Origin: Cryobacterium sp. N22
GTDB taxonomy: Bacteria > Actinomycetota > Actinomycetes > Actinomycetales > Microbacteriaceae
Assembly: GCF_002929555.1 (NCBI RefSeq)
Contig: NZ_PJJP01000039.1
Location: 186,001 to 250,000 of the forward strand
DNA: 64,000 nt
Direction of reading: 5' to 3'
The notes beneath the pieces were generated by a model. The model ran no database searches and was not told the DNA's origin. It saw only the letters and a program-made list of their open reading frames with translations. Each line of letters begins with the position of its first letter. The first letter of the stretch is position 1. Shown here in pieces: positions 35,018-43,831 of the stretch. The translations under genes and the position numbers were made by a program.

Positions 35018-37804
35018 CTAGAGCAGGCCGCGATCCTGGGCGATCGCCACCGCGTCGGCACGGTTCGTGGCCTCGAGCTTCTGGTAGATGTTGCGCAGGT
35101 GCGTCTTCACCGTGTTGGGGCTGACGTTGCGCTTGCCCGCGATGTCCGCCACCGACTGGTGGAACGGCAGCTCCCGCAGGATCTCCCGCTCTCGTTGGGT
35201 GAGCGCGGCACTGCTCCGGCCGTGGTCCAGCGCGGGCGGGCGCTCGAGGAGGTGCAGCTCGTCAGCGGAGCGCAAAACGTGCCGGGCGAAATCGTCGAGA
35301 TCCCCGAGCCGGCCGAGGCGGCCGCGGATCAGCGCGGTGCCCTGCCCGCCGACAGCCAGGAACGCCCGTTCGCAGCCGATCCTGCTCGCGAGCCGCAGGG
35401 CTCGAAGCAGGCGAGCGTCCGACTCGACGTGTCGGCCCGACACATCCGCCACATGGGCCAGGGCGATCCACGCGCTGACGATGGTTGCGCCGCGCCAGGC
35501 GGTGCGTTCCTCGAGAGCCGCTGCGCGGAGCCGTTCCTCAGCGGGGTGGCCGGCCCTGGTGGGTGGGACGAGGAGGAACCTGATCAGCAGAGACTCGAGG
35601 GAGTCCTCCCCCAGGGCCCGTTCGATCAGGCGAACAGCCAGCTGGGTTTCCATCCGACCGTCCAGGGCGCCGCTCAGCTCGATCAGGGGTACGCAGCACA
35701 GGCTCAGGGCGCGTGGATGCTCTGAGCCCACCTCACGCATCAGGAGCATCAAACTGTCGAGGGCCTGGCGTGAGCGAGCCGAGTTGTCCAGCTGGCTCAA
35801 GAGCAACAGGACTTCCGCGGGTACGCTGATGCCGGCGTCGGAGCCCCTCTCCTCGTTTGCCGCCAAAGCCTCGAGAACTATCGGGTCGACCGGTTGGCAG
35901 CCTTCGTACCGGCGAATCATCGCGTAGAGCAGTGCCCTGCCCGTGGCCTGGTCGACAGATCGCCCGGCTCCCGCCGCGGCCCCCAGCCCGGTCGCCGTCG
36001 CGGCCATCTGGCCTTCCAACATCGCCACGTGCAACCAGTTCCCGGCATGTCCCGCCGCAGTCGCCGCCAGGTCACTGGCCAGCAGGAACAACCAGTCCAT
36101 TCCGGCGTCCCTGGCCGAGTCCGCGACCTCTCTGAGAATGTCTTCCGCCGGGCCGGGCTCGCCGAGCCTGTCCTGGCAGCGGCCCTGGGCCGTCGCAGCC
36201 AACAGGTCGACGGCCAGGACCTGCCGCGCGGCCGCTGGCGCACTACCCTGCAGGGCTGCCAGGCGGTTTTCGATGTCGGAGCGCTCGGTGGCGTGGAACG
36301 CGTGCAGGATTTCGACGACGAACGCCCATCGAGTCGAACTCGCGTCGGTGCGGGCCTGCCCGGGGAGGCCCTGGGCGGCCGCGTCGGCGGCCACCAGGAG
36401 TTGCTGCACCCGGCGCCGGGCCGGGACGTATGGGGGCTCGAGTAGCAGCCGCAGGCACAGGGTCGCGGTGGTTTCCACGCGACCCTCGATCTCGTCCAGG
36501 GCGCGACCCACCAGATCCGTCGCACCGGACAGGACCAGACCGAGGCCGAACCTGTCGAGCAAGGTGCCGACGAGCTCAGGATCATGCACCAGAAGCGACT
36601 GCTCCACCGCTGCCGGCCCGCAGGCCCGGTCCGCGTACCACCGACAGGCCAGGAGATGCCTGGCCGTCGCCGCGCCGGCGTCCAACCGGCGTCCCTCTCC
36701 CTGCAGGTAGGCGAGCAGGATCGGGTGGTAGCGGTAGCCGGCCCCGCCCGCCGCCGCCGGCTCCCGTCCGATCAGCGTGTTGTGGCGGGTCAACCGCTCG
36801 AGCACATCGCCCGCATCGGCGCGCTCCGTCACGGCCACCGCCAAATCGAGAGGCACCACCTCGCTCAGGGCCGACGACAACAGGACCTCCCCATCGCCGG
36901 AGTCCAGGCCGGTGACCACCTCTGCCGCGAGATAGTCCGCCACCGCCGGGTTGTCGCCATCGAAGAGCCTCAGGTCCAGCGCGGCTCCCTCCGATTCTCG
37001 CCAGGTCAGAGCAAGCGCAAGGCCCGTCGCCCAGCCGCCGGTACGGCGCCGCAGGACAGCGCCATCGTCGGCGGACAGGTCGATGTGGTGCTGGGCAGCG
37101 AGCTCAAAGGTCTCCTCGAGTGTGAACGCCAGGGTATCGACGGCGCACTCGATGAGAACACCGGCTGCTTCCAGCGGCGCCGTGCCCGCCACGGGCCGGT
37201 GGCGGCCGGACACGACGATGCGGACGCCCGGCGGAATGTCGACCAGCGCCTCGAGGATGCCGGAAAGGTTCGTTCGGTCCGAAGCCGACGGTCGCTCGGC
37301 CAGGTGCAGGTCGTCGACGAACACGAACACGAACCCGGGTTCCGGTCCGCCGGCGTCAGTCCCGTCTCCGCCCGCCACCAGTCGCTGCCGGATCTCGTCG
37401 GGGTCCCTGGCGTTGCGGAGGTCGGCGCCGCCGAACCACCGCACGGTCTGGTTCTCAGCCCGGAGCCGCCGCGCCCACCCCGCCATCAGCGTGGTCTTTC
37501 CCGAGCCCGCCGAGTCCCAGAGCACGAGGACCCGGGCGTCCGGCCCGGTCAGCCGCTCGAGCAGGGCATCCAGCCGTGGACGGTGCAGATACCACGCCGG
37601 TTCGGAAGCGAGGCCGGCGGGAAGCGGGAAAGCCTCCGGTGTCACGAGGTCCAGGGGCGGGGGCGGGGGCGGCGTTGAAGCGACCGACCCCACCGGAACT
37701 GCCGGTGTGAGCGGCGCTCCAGGAGCGAGCGCCGTTGCCGGAGTGAGAGGCGGGACCGGAGTGAGTGGGGGGGCCATCGGGAAACGTCCTCGATTTGCAT
37801 CCAT
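35018..37804 (-). CDS. Large MalT-type LuxR family ATP-dependent transcriptional regulator
   Basis: A 928-residue STAND regulator. A Pro-rich leader (residues 1-55) is followed by an NTPase: Walker A WDSAGSGKTTL (96-106), Walker B FVFVDDLHLAE and the STAND-like IVVSGRHRP. A long helical TPR-like middle comes next (about 400-850). The C-terminal LuxR HTH reads LTQREREILRELPFHQSVAD, KRNVSPNTVKTHLRNIYQKL. Inducer and targets unknown. Start ATG 37804 has no clear ribosome binding site; ATG at 37777 (MAPPLTPV) is an alternative. It lies upstream of the DUF6325-SHOCT pair on the same strand, which may be its target. Confidence 0.92.
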   Translation of the reverse strand: MDANRGRFPMAPPLTPVPPLTPATALAPGAPLTPAVPVGSVASTPPPPPPLDLVTPEAFPLPAGLASEPAWYLHRPRLDALLERLTGPDARVLVLWDSAGSGKTTLMAGWARRLRAENQTVRWFGGADLRNARDPDEIRQRLVAGGDGTDAGGPEPGFVFVFVDDLHLAERPSASDRTNLSGILEALVDIPPGVRIVVSGRHRPVAGTAPLEAAGVLIECAVDTLAFTLEETFELAAQHHIDLSADDGAVLRRRTGGWATGLALALTWRESEGAALDLRLFDGDNPAVADYLAAEVVTGLDSGDGEVLLSSALSEVVPLDLAVAVTERADAGDVLERLTRHNTLIGREPAAAGGAGYRYHPILLAYLQGEGRRLDAGAATARHLLACRWYADRACGPAAVEQSLLVHDPELVGTLLDRFGLGLVLSGATDLVGRALDEIEGRVETTATLCLRLLLEPPYVPARRRVQQLLVAADAAAQGLPGQARTDASSTRWAFVVEILHAFHATERSDIENRLAALQGSAPAAARQVLAVDLLAATAQGRCQDRLGEPGPAEDILREVADSARDAGMDWLFLLASDLAATAAGHAGNWLHVAMLEGQMAATATGLGAAAGAGRSVDQATGRALLYAMIRRYEGCQPVDPIVLEALAANEERGSDAGISVPAEVLLLLSQLDNSARSRQALDSLMLLMREVGSEHPRALSLCCVPLIELSGALDGRMETQLAVRLIERALGEDSLESLLIRFLLVPPTRAGHPAEERLRAAALEERTAWRGATIVSAWIALAHVADVSGRHVESDARLLRALRLASRIGCERAFLAVGGQGTALIRGRLGRLGDLDDFARHVLRSADELHLLERPPALDHGRSSAALTQREREILRELPFHQSVADIAGKRNVSPNTVKTHLRNIYQKLEATNRADAVAIAQDRGLL

Positions 37805-37878
37805 CGCGCAACGTCCGCCACAACGTCAGCCGCACCGACAGGGATACTGGCGCCGCAGCTGGGTGTGACCGGGTTACC

Positions 37879-37912
37879 CCGTCAAGGCCCCGGCTGACCG
37901 GGACCTTGACGG
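37879..37912 (-). promoter_or_regulatory. 34-nt hairpin in the LuxR-type gene leader
   Basis: A 15-bp stem (arm CCGTCAAGGTCCCGG, one G-U pair) with a TCAG loop on the minus strand, 75-108 nt upstream of the start codon and just downstream of the predicted promoter. It may be a DNA operator, an attenuator, or a U-less terminator for the upstream PemK/MazF-like gene. Confidence 0.55.
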
Positions 37913-37948
37913 AGTTCTCGCGGTGTTCGGGTCACCGCCAGTGAGGTG

Positions 37949-37977
37949 ATAATGCCGCGGTGGCCGGGCCTGGTCAA
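37949..37977 (-). promoter_or_regulatory. Probable promoter of the LuxR-type regulator
   Basis: TTGACC (37972-37977) and CATTAT (37949-37954) on the minus strand, 17 nt apart. This gives a leader of about 138 nt that contains the hairpin. No other gene lies in this 211-nt gap. Confidence 0.6.
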
Positions 37978-38015
37978 GGGGCGGCCCCCACTTCCCGGTG
38001 TAACAGCGAGCGCGC

Positions 38016-38522
38016 TCAGCGCCAGCCGTACCGGGCCCGCAAGGCCCGTTCGATCAGCCGGTACCGTGCGGCATCCACGACGGCTCCTTCACGGCGCACG
38101 CCGCCCTGACGAACCTGGAACACCCGGGCCAGCCCCGCCCAGCTCGGCCGCCGGGCAGGATCCCACGGACCCTCGCCGAGCGGCAGGTAGTCCTCGTTCC
38201 CGGAGCGGTCGGTGCTCGACAGCTGCACAGCCAGCATGGTGCCGTTGGCCAGCGTCGCAACGATGACCACCGGCCGGTCCTTGCCCCTGCCGTCCCGTTC
38301 CTCGTAGGGAACCCAGGTCCAGACGATCTCCCCGGGGTCCAGTGCGCCGTCGACTTCGGGCGCGTAGCCCCAACCCGCAGATCGCACCGTCGCGGGATCC
38401 AGCTCGACCGTGGCGTCGGGGCCTGACTGGCCGGGTGCGGTTCCTGGGCGCGGCGCTCCGGCGGTCCTGGTGCCGAAAAGGGCAGAACGAAGGGCGGTGA
38501 GGAGGCGCCGGGTGCGGAACAC
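38016..38522 (-). CDS. PemK/MazF-like protein without adjacent antitoxin
   Basis: A 168-residue protein whose C-terminal ~110 residues match the PemK/MazF fold (GEIVWTWVPYEERDGRGKDR, PVVIVATLANGTMLAVQL). The N-terminal 55 residues are variable and Pro/Ala-rich. No MazE-like or other antitoxin gene lies beside it, so it is probably one of the solitary actinobacterial MazF-fold proteins rather than an active toxin module. GTG start at 38522 with TAGTGT exactly 6 nt upstream and no ribosome binding site. Downstream of amt by 52 nt on the same strand. Confidence 0.82.
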   Translation of the reverse strand: MFRTRRLLTALRSALFGTRTAGAPRPGTAPGQSGPDATVELDPATVRSAGWGYAPEVDGALDPGEIVWTWVPYEERDGRGKDRPVVIVATLANGTMLAVQLSSTDRSGNEDYLPLGEGPWDPARRPSWAGLARVFQVRQGGVRREGAVVDAARYRLIERALRARYGWR

Positions 38523-38528
38523 ACCCGA

Positions 38529-38534
38529 ACACTA
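38529..38534 (-). promoter_or_regulatory. -10-like hexamer for leaderless PemK/MazF-like gene
   Basis: TAGTGT on the minus strand, 6 nt before the GTG start. Confidence 0.45.
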
Positions 38535-38574
38535 CCCCACCGCCCTGTTTCCTTAGTGCCCTGTTCTCTGAGCG

Positions 38575-39795
38575 CTAGACGTTGGCGAGGGCGTAGCCCT
38601 CTTCTCCGTGCACCGACGTGTCGATGCCGGCGACTTCGTCTTCGTTCTTGACGCGGAAGCCGATCGTCTTCTCGATGGCAAGACCCAGCAGGAAGGCGAC
38701 GACGAACGAGTAGATGAGCACCGCGAAGGCCGCGATGGCCTGGACGGTGAGCTGACCGAGGTCGCCACCGACGAAGAGGCCGGTGCCGATCGCGAAGAAG
38801 CCCAGGTACAGGGTGCCGATGAGGCCACCGACGAGGTGGATGCCCACGACGTCGAGCGAGTCGTCGAAGCCGAACTTGAACTTCATCTCGATGGCCATGG
38901 CGCACACGGCACCGGCAACGACACCGAGAAGCAGCGCCCAACCGGGTTCGAGGTTCGCGCAGGCGGGCGTGATGGCGACGAGGCCGGCGACAGCACCGGA
39001 TGCGGCGCCGACCGAGGTGGCCTTGCCGTCCTTGATCTTCTCGACGATCAGCCAGCCGAGGATGGCGGCGGCGGTCGCGCCGAGGGTGTTGACCACGATC
39101 AGGCCGACGTTGGCGAGGCCGTTCAGCCACTCGGCACCGGCGTTGAAGCCGAACCAGCCGAACCACAGAATGGAGGCACCGAGGAGCACCAGAGGCACAT
39201 TGTGCGGCTTGGTGATGCCCTTCTGGAAGCCGATGCGCTTGCCCAGGACGAGGGCGAGCGCGAGGGCTGCGGCGCCGGCGTTGATGTGCACGGCGGTACC
39301 GCCGGCGTAGTCGATGACACCGGGAAGGCCGAGGGTCTCGCCGAGGCTCATGATCCAGCCGCCGCCCCAGACCCAGGCTGCGACGGGGAAGTAGACCAGG
39401 GTGGCCCAGATTCCGGCAAAAATCATCCAGGAACCGAACTTGGCCCGGTCGGCGACGGCACCGGAGATCAGGGCGACGGTGATGATCGCGAAGGTCGCAC
39501 CGTAAGTGGCGCCGAGGAGATCGAGGTTGCCGGTCTCGCCGGTGGCGAGTGAACCGAGTCCGAAGTCAGAGAACGGGTTACCGGCGAACTGGGTCGGCCC
39601 GTCGACTGCGCTCATGTTGAATCCGTACAGGATCCAGAGGACCGTGATCAGTCCCAGTGCGCCGAAGCTCATCATCATCATGCTGACGACACTCTTGGCC
39701 TTGACCAGGCCGCCGTAGAAGAACGCGACTCCCGGAGTCATGAACAGCACCAGTGCGGTGGCCGTCAACCCCCATGCAATGCTTCCCGTGTCCAT
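38575..39795 (-). CDS. amt: Ammonium transporter (Amt family)
   Basis: Inner-membrane ammonium channel/transporter. The 406-residue protein has about 11 helices; family marks are MTPGVAFFYGGLVKAKSV (residues 20-37), AWVWGGGWIM, the pore histidine in GGTAVHINAGAAALALAL and LVGGLIGTLYLG with the second histidine (VGIHLVGG). Start ATG with GAGGACAATCT. No glnK/glnD follows, unlike many amt operons. A GlnR-type tandem operator lies 103-140 nt upstream, so nitrogen-limitation control is expected. Confidence 0.96.
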   Translation of the reverse strand: MDTGSIAWGLTATALVLFMTPGVAFFYGGLVKAKSVVSMMMMSFGALGLITVLWILYGFNMSAVDGPTQFAGNPFSDFGLGSLATGETGNLDLLGATYGATFAIITVALISGAVADRAKFGSWMIFAGIWATLVYFPVAAWVWGGGWIMSLGETLGLPGVIDYAGGTAVHINAGAAALALALVLGKRIGFQKGITKPHNVPLVLLGASILWFGWFGFNAGAEWLNGLANVGLIVVNTLGATAAAILGWLIVEKIKDGKATSVGAASGAVAGLVAITPACANLEPGWALLLGVVAGAVCAMAIEMKFKFGFDDSLDVVGIHLVGGLIGTLYLGFFAIGTGLFVGGDLGQLTVQAIAAFAVLIYSFVVAFLLGLAIEKTIGFRVKNEDEVAGIDTSVHGEEGYALANV

Positions 39796-39897
39796 AGATT
39801 GTCCTCACACCTCTCGAGTTAGCTGGGCGTACCTCGAAGCCGCAGGTCGAGTGTGCTGGGCAGTCCCCGGGTACGCCACTCAGTCTCCGACCCAGAC

Positions 39898-39935
39898 GTT
39901 TCAAGAGGCGTACCGTCGTGTTTCGGGTAGGTTAC
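39898..39935 (-). promoter_or_regulatory. GlnR-type tandem operator upstream of amt
   Basis: Minus strand reads GTAAC-n6-GAAAC-n6-GTACG-n6-GAAAC, i.e. a1-b1-a2-b2 half-sites with perfect 5-6-5-6-5-6-5 spacing. The Streptomyces GlnR box is gTnAC-n6-GaAAC, doubled in the amtB and glnA promoters. Three half-sites match fully; a2 (GTACG) is off by the last two positions. Confidence 0.75.
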
Positions 39936-39978
39936 GCAATCGGCGAGAACGTTAAGAGCGTGTTTCGTGGGGGGCCGC

Positions 39979-41034
39979 TCATTCGGCGTGCGGCGGCAGC
40001 TCACCGGTGGTCAGCGCCACCATCCGGGATTGGGAACGCTGGTACTTCTTGCGGTAGCCGCCTTCCATCATCTCGGCGTCGAAGACGTCATGCAGCGGCA
40101 GGCCGCTGGCGATGATCGGGATCTCGGCGTCGTAGACCCGGTCGATGAAGGCCACGAGGCGCAGCGCATCGGTCTGGTCGGTGAGCAGGTAGACGTTGCG
40201 CAGGGCGATCACGTCGATGTCGGCGATCATCTTGATGTACTTCGACGGATGCACGGTGCTGAGATGCCGCATCAGAGCCCCGAAGTCGTCACAGGTCACC
40301 GTGGAGCCGCGCTCCACGAGGGCCTCATTCAGGCGGTCGAATTCCTCCGGCAGAACGGCCTCGGCGTGCCCGGACGCGTCCCGGCGGCGGTAGTCGAGTC
40401 CGTCGATGCGCACGGTCTCGAAGTTCGCGGACATGGCCTGGATCTCCCGCAGGAAGTCAGCCGCCGCGAACCGGCCTTCGCCGAGCGAGTTCGGCGGGGT
40501 GTTGGAGGTGGCGGCCACCCGGGTGCCTGAGGCGATCAGCTCGCCCAGCAGCCGCGTCATCAGCATGGTGTCGCCCGGATCGTCGAGCTCGAACTCGTCG
40601 ATGCAGATGAGCTTCGCGCCGGAGAGCTGGGTCACGGTCTCGGCGTACCCCAGGGCGCCGACCAGCGCGGTGTACTCGATGAAGGTGCCGAAGTACTTGG
40701 GACCGGGTGCGCCGTGCCAGAGCGCCGCCAGCAGGTGGGTCTTGCCCACGCCGAAGCCGCCGTCGAGGTAGATGCCGGGAAACTCGGCCTTGGTCTTGCG
40801 GGTACGGGAGAAGAACCCGCCCGGCCGGGCCCGCCACGCTGCGAAGGCGTTCAGCCGTTCCACGGCCTCGAGCTGGGACGGATAGTCGAGGTCGGGCCGG
40901 TAGGACTCGAACGAGGCGTGTTCGAATTGCGGTGGCGGCACGAGTTCGGAGACGATCTCCGCACCGGTGATGTCTGGCGACCTGTCGACGAGTCGAAGGG
41001 GCAGCTTTCGGGTCGCACTGACCATGTTTGACAT
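39979..41034 (-). CDS. zapE: Cell division protein ZapE (AFG1-like ATPase)
   Basis: AFG1/ZapE-family P-loop ATPase associated with the division ring. The 351-residue protein has Walker [17 protein letters not shown] (about residues 84-99), Walker [19 protein letters not shown], and the sensor-like [17 protein letters not shown]. The ATG at 41034 ([10 protein letters not shown]) has AGGAACCGG directly upstream; a downstream ATG at 41025 and an upstream one at 41058 are less likely. Divergent from the sulfurtransferase gene. Confidence 0.93.
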   Translation of the reverse strand: MSNMVSATRKLPLRLVDRSPDITGAEIVSELVPPPQFEHASFESYRPDLDYPSQLEAVERLNAFAAWRARPGGFFSRTRKTKAEFPGIYLDGGFGVGKTHLLAALWHGAPGPKYFGTFIEYTALVGALGYAETVTQLSGAKLICIDEFELDDPGDTMLMTRLLGELIASGTRVAATSNTPPNSLGEGRFAAADFLREIQAMSANFETVRIDGLDYRRRDASGHAEAVLPEEFDRLNEALVERGSTVTCDDFGALMRHLSTVHPSKYIKMIADIDVIALRNVYLLTDQTDALRLVAFIDRVYDAEIPIIASGLPLHDVFDAEMMEGGYRKKYQRSQSRMVALTTGELPPHAE

Positions 41035-41189
41035 CCGGTTCCTGTCTGTCCCCGCCATCCTGGTGGAATTTCGGTGCGGGGTTCTGCCTTGTACCTTGGA
41101 GACCTGCGCGCAGGTTGTTCACCAGCCTAAATGCACGCACACCAGGGCCGCGCCGTCGTCCAGGTTCACGAGCCCTCCCGGAGGAAACC

Positions 41190-42092
41190 ATGACAGTCGA
41201 AACAGATCCATCGGCCACGTTCGCGGCGTACGCGCATCCCGAACGCCTGGTCAGCACCGACTGGTTGCAGGCCCACCTCGGCGACCCCGGCCTGGTCGTC
41301 GTCGAGTCCGACGAAGATGTGATCCTGTACGAGACCGGCCACATCCCCGGGTCCGTCAAGATCGACTGGCACACCGACCTCAACGACCCCGTCGAACGCG
41401 ACTACATCGACGGAGCCGGCTTCGCCGCCCTGCTGGGCCGCAAGGGCATCAGCCGCGACAGCACCGTGGTGATCTACGGAGACAAGAGCAACTGGTGGGC
41501 GGCATACGCGCTCTGGGTGTTCACACTGTTCGGCCACGACGACGTTCGCCTGCTCGACGGCGGCCGCGCGAAGTGGATCGCCGAGGGCCGCGAACTGACC
41601 ACAGACCGCGAGTCCGCGGAACCGGCCGAGTACCCCGTCGTCGAGCGGGCAGACGCCCCCATCCGCGCGTTCAAGGACGACGTTCTCGCCCACTTCGGCC
41701 AACCGCTCATCGACGTGCGCTCGTCGGAGGAGTACAGCGGCGAACGCACCACAGCGCCCGCCTACCCCGAGGAGGGATCCCTGCGGGCCGGCCACATCCC
41801 CTCGGCGGTGTCGGTGCCGTGGGCCCGTGCCGCGGCCGAGGACGCCACCTTCCGGCACCGTGCCGAGCTCGAGACCATCTACCGCGATGAGGCCGGGCTC
41901 ACCGGCGACGACCCCGTGATCGCCTACTGCCGCATCGGCGAGCGGTCCAGCCACACCTGGTTCGTGCTGACCTACCTGCTCGGACTCGAGAACGTGCGAA
42001 ACTACGACGGCTCGTGGACCGAGTGGGGCAGCGCGGTGCGGGTCCCGATCGTGCAGGGCACCGCACCCGGCACCGCCCCGGCGCCCCGATGA
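41190..42092 (+). CDS. sseA: Thiosulfate/3-mercaptopyruvate sulfurtransferase (two-domain rhodanese)
   Basis: Transfers sulfane sulfur from a donor to a thiol acceptor. The 300-residue protein has an inactive N-terminal rhodanese domain ([20 protein letters not shown]) and an active C-terminal domain with [12 protein letters not shown] and the catalytic loop [20 protein letters not shown] resembles thiosulfate sulfurtransferases (CRxGxR) rather than the CGSGVT-type mercaptopyruvate enzymes. Start ATG with GGAGGAAACC. Its stop overlaps the sufE start (ATGA). Confidence 0.94.
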   Translation: MTVETDPSATFAAYAHPERLVSTDWLQAHLGDPGLVVVESDEDVILYETGHIPGSVKIDWHTDLNDPVERDYIDGAGFAALLGRKGISRDSTVVIYGDKSNWWAAYALWVFTLFGHDDVRLLDGGRAKWIAEGRELTTDRESAEPAEYPVVERADAPIRAFKDDVLAHFGQPLIDVRSSEEYSGERTTAPAYPEEGSLRAGHIPSAVSVPWARAAAEDATFRHRAELETIYRDEAGLTGDDPVIAYCRIGERSSHTWFVLTYLLGLENVRNYDGSWTEWGSAVRVPIVQGTAPGTAPAPR

Positions 42093-42535
42093 GCACCGTC
42101 GACCTTCCCGGCCAGCTCGCCGAGATCCGCGAAGACTTCCTGGCGCTCGAACAGCCGGATCGCCTGATGCTGTTGCTCGAGTTCTCCAACGAGCTCCCGG
42201 AGCTTCCTGAGAAGTACCGGGACCACCCCGACCTCTTTGAACGCGTCGTGGAATGCCAGTCGCCGGTGTTCATCTTCGTCGAGATTGACGACGACCGTTC
42301 CGTGCACCTGTACGCCACGGCGCCGGCGGAGTCGCCCACCACCCGGGGCTTCGCCTCGATCCTCGCCCAGGGCCTTGACGGCCTCAGCGTCGAAGACGTC
42401 CTGGCCGTTCCGGATGACTACCCGCAGTCGATCGGCCTCACCCAGGCCGTCTCACCGCTACGGCTGCGCGGCATGACCGCCATGCTGGGTCGCACCAAGC
42501 GCCAGCTGCGCGAACGACAGGCCGCCCTGGGCTAG
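42089..42535 (+). CDS. sufE: SufE family cysteine desulfurase sulfur acceptor
   Basis: Accepts persulfide sulfur from a cysteine desulfurase for Fe-S assembly. The 148-residue protein has the acceptor Cys in [14 protein letters not shown] (about residue 57) and the helical C-terminus [18 protein letters not shown]. Translationally coupled to the upstream rhodanese. No sufS or sufBCD genes are nearby, so it must serve a desulfurase encoded elsewhere or take sulfur from the rhodanese. Confidence 0.94.
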   Translation: MSTVDLPGQLAEIREDFLALEQPDRLMLLLEFSNELPELPEKYRDHPDLFERVVECQSPVFIFVEIDDDRSVHLYATAPAESPTTRGFASILAQGLDGLSVEDVLAVPDDYPQSIGLTQAVSPLRLRGMTAMLGRTKRQLRERQAALG

Positions 42536-43767
42536 CTGTTCTGGGTGTCCCCGGCCGCCGTCACGGCTGGGTGTGCCGACCCGAGAGTGCCGAGCCAGCC
42601 GAGGATGGCCGCGTTCCAGGCGGCCGGATCGTAGTTCCACAGTTTGGTGTGCCTGGCCACCTCGAACGGCACCAGGGTGACGATGTCGGGTCGCCGCTCG
42701 GCGAGGGCACGAGACGGCGCCGACGGCACGTAGCCGTCGTCGTCGCTGTGCAGGATCAGAATCGGCAGACTCAGGTCGTTCGCCCGGGACACGAAGTCCA
42801 ATCGGGGGAAGTCGATGGGCAGATGCAGCCCCGTCACCATCCGTCCCCACGGGCGCCCCATCACCACCAGGGCGCCGCGCACCACCGCCCGCGGAAGACG
42901 GAGGGTGAGCGCCTGGTAGGCCACGACATCCGCCCAGTCGATCACCGGCGAATCGAGCACGATGCCGGTGAGCCGGCCGTCGTGCCTCGCGCGGGTCGCC
43001 GCTTGCAGGGCGATCGCGCCGCCCATCGACCAGCCCATCAGCACGATCTGGGTGGCTCCGTGGCCCACGGCGAAGTCGATGGCGGCCTCCACGTCACGCC
43101 ACTCGGTGTCGCCGAGCCCGAACCGGCCGTCGGCGCTCGGCGGCGCTTCACCGTCGTTGCGGTAGGACACCAGCAGGCATGAGTAGCCGGCGGCGTTGAA
43201 GACCGGAACGGCCCGCAGCGTCTCGTGCCGACGAACCCCGCGGCCGTGGACCTGGATCACCCAGCGTCCGGAGGGTTCCGCAGCGGGGATCAGCCAGGCG
43301 GGAGCATCCCCCAGCTCGGTCGGCACCGTCACATTGGAGAACTCGAGCCCGAGGTCCCACGGACCGAGGAAGGAGTACCCGCCCAGACGGCCTCGGGTTG
43401 CGGAGCCGAGGTCACCGAAGTCCACGGTCAGGATGCGGCGGGTCACCGTCGTCGCCGTGCGTGCCTCGATGGCGCCCAGCCGCGCATGACCGGAGTCGCC
43501 GGCGAACCAGAAGCTGTAGTCGCCAGGAAGGACCGCATCCTTCGTGGCTTCGAGCGTGATGGTGCCGGCACTGACGTCGACATCGAACACCCTCGTGTCG
43601 TCGGCGCGTTTCGTCGGCGGGGTCACGATGCGCCGCGCCATGACACCGGCCAGCACTCCGACCGCCAGCGTCGCGGCGGCGCTCACCGCGACGACGCCGC
43701 CCGCGATCACCAGCCCTGCCGACGCCAGGCCGCGCCTGGATTCCGCTCCTGCACCGATCCCTGTCAT
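42532..43767 (-). CDS. Membrane-anchored alpha/beta hydrolase
   Basis: A 411-residue protein with an N-terminal hydrophobic helix (GLVIAGGVVAVSAAATLAVG, about residues 18-37), a beta-rich region (residues 55-140) and a C-terminal alpha/beta hydrolase fold. It has the oxyanion-like VIQVHGRGVRRHE, the nucleophile elbow GWSMGGAIAL, the acid region ILHSDDDGYVP and a terminal VARHTKLWNYDPAAW histidine. The full triad is present. Substrate unknown. Start ATG 43767 with GGAGGTAGGC. Its stop overlaps the convergent sufE stop by 4 nt (CTAG). Confidence 0.9.
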   Translation of the reverse strand: MTGIGAGAESRRGLASAGLVIAGGVVAVSAAATLAVGVLAGVMARRIVTPPTKRADDTRVFDVDVSAGTITLEATKDAVLPGDYSFWFAGDSGHARLGAIEARTATTVTRRILTVDFGDLGSATRGRLGGYSFLGPWDLGLEFSNVTVPTELGDAPAWLIPAAEPSGRWVIQVHGRGVRRHETLRAVPVFNAAGYSCLLVSYRNDGEAPPSADGRFGLGDTEWRDVEAAIDFAVGHGATQIVLMGWSMGGAIALQAATRARHDGRLTGIVLDSPVIDWADVVAYQALTLRLPRAVVRGALVVMGRPWGRMVTGLHLPIDFPRLDFVSRANDLSLPILILHSDDDGYVPSAPSRALAERRPDIVTLVPFEVARHTKLWNYDPAAWNAAILGWLGTLGSAHPAVTAAGDTQNS

Positions 43768-43819
43768 GCCTACCTCCGCGCTGCTCGGCGTGCCTCGCAC
43801 CAGCGCACGGAAAAAACTC

Positions 43820-43825
43820 TAGTCT
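43820..43825 (+). promoter_or_regulatory. -10-like hexamer for leaderless DUF3000 gene
   Basis: TAGTCT, 6 nt before the GTG start at 43832. Confidence 0.5.
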
Positions 43826-43831
43826 GCAGAC

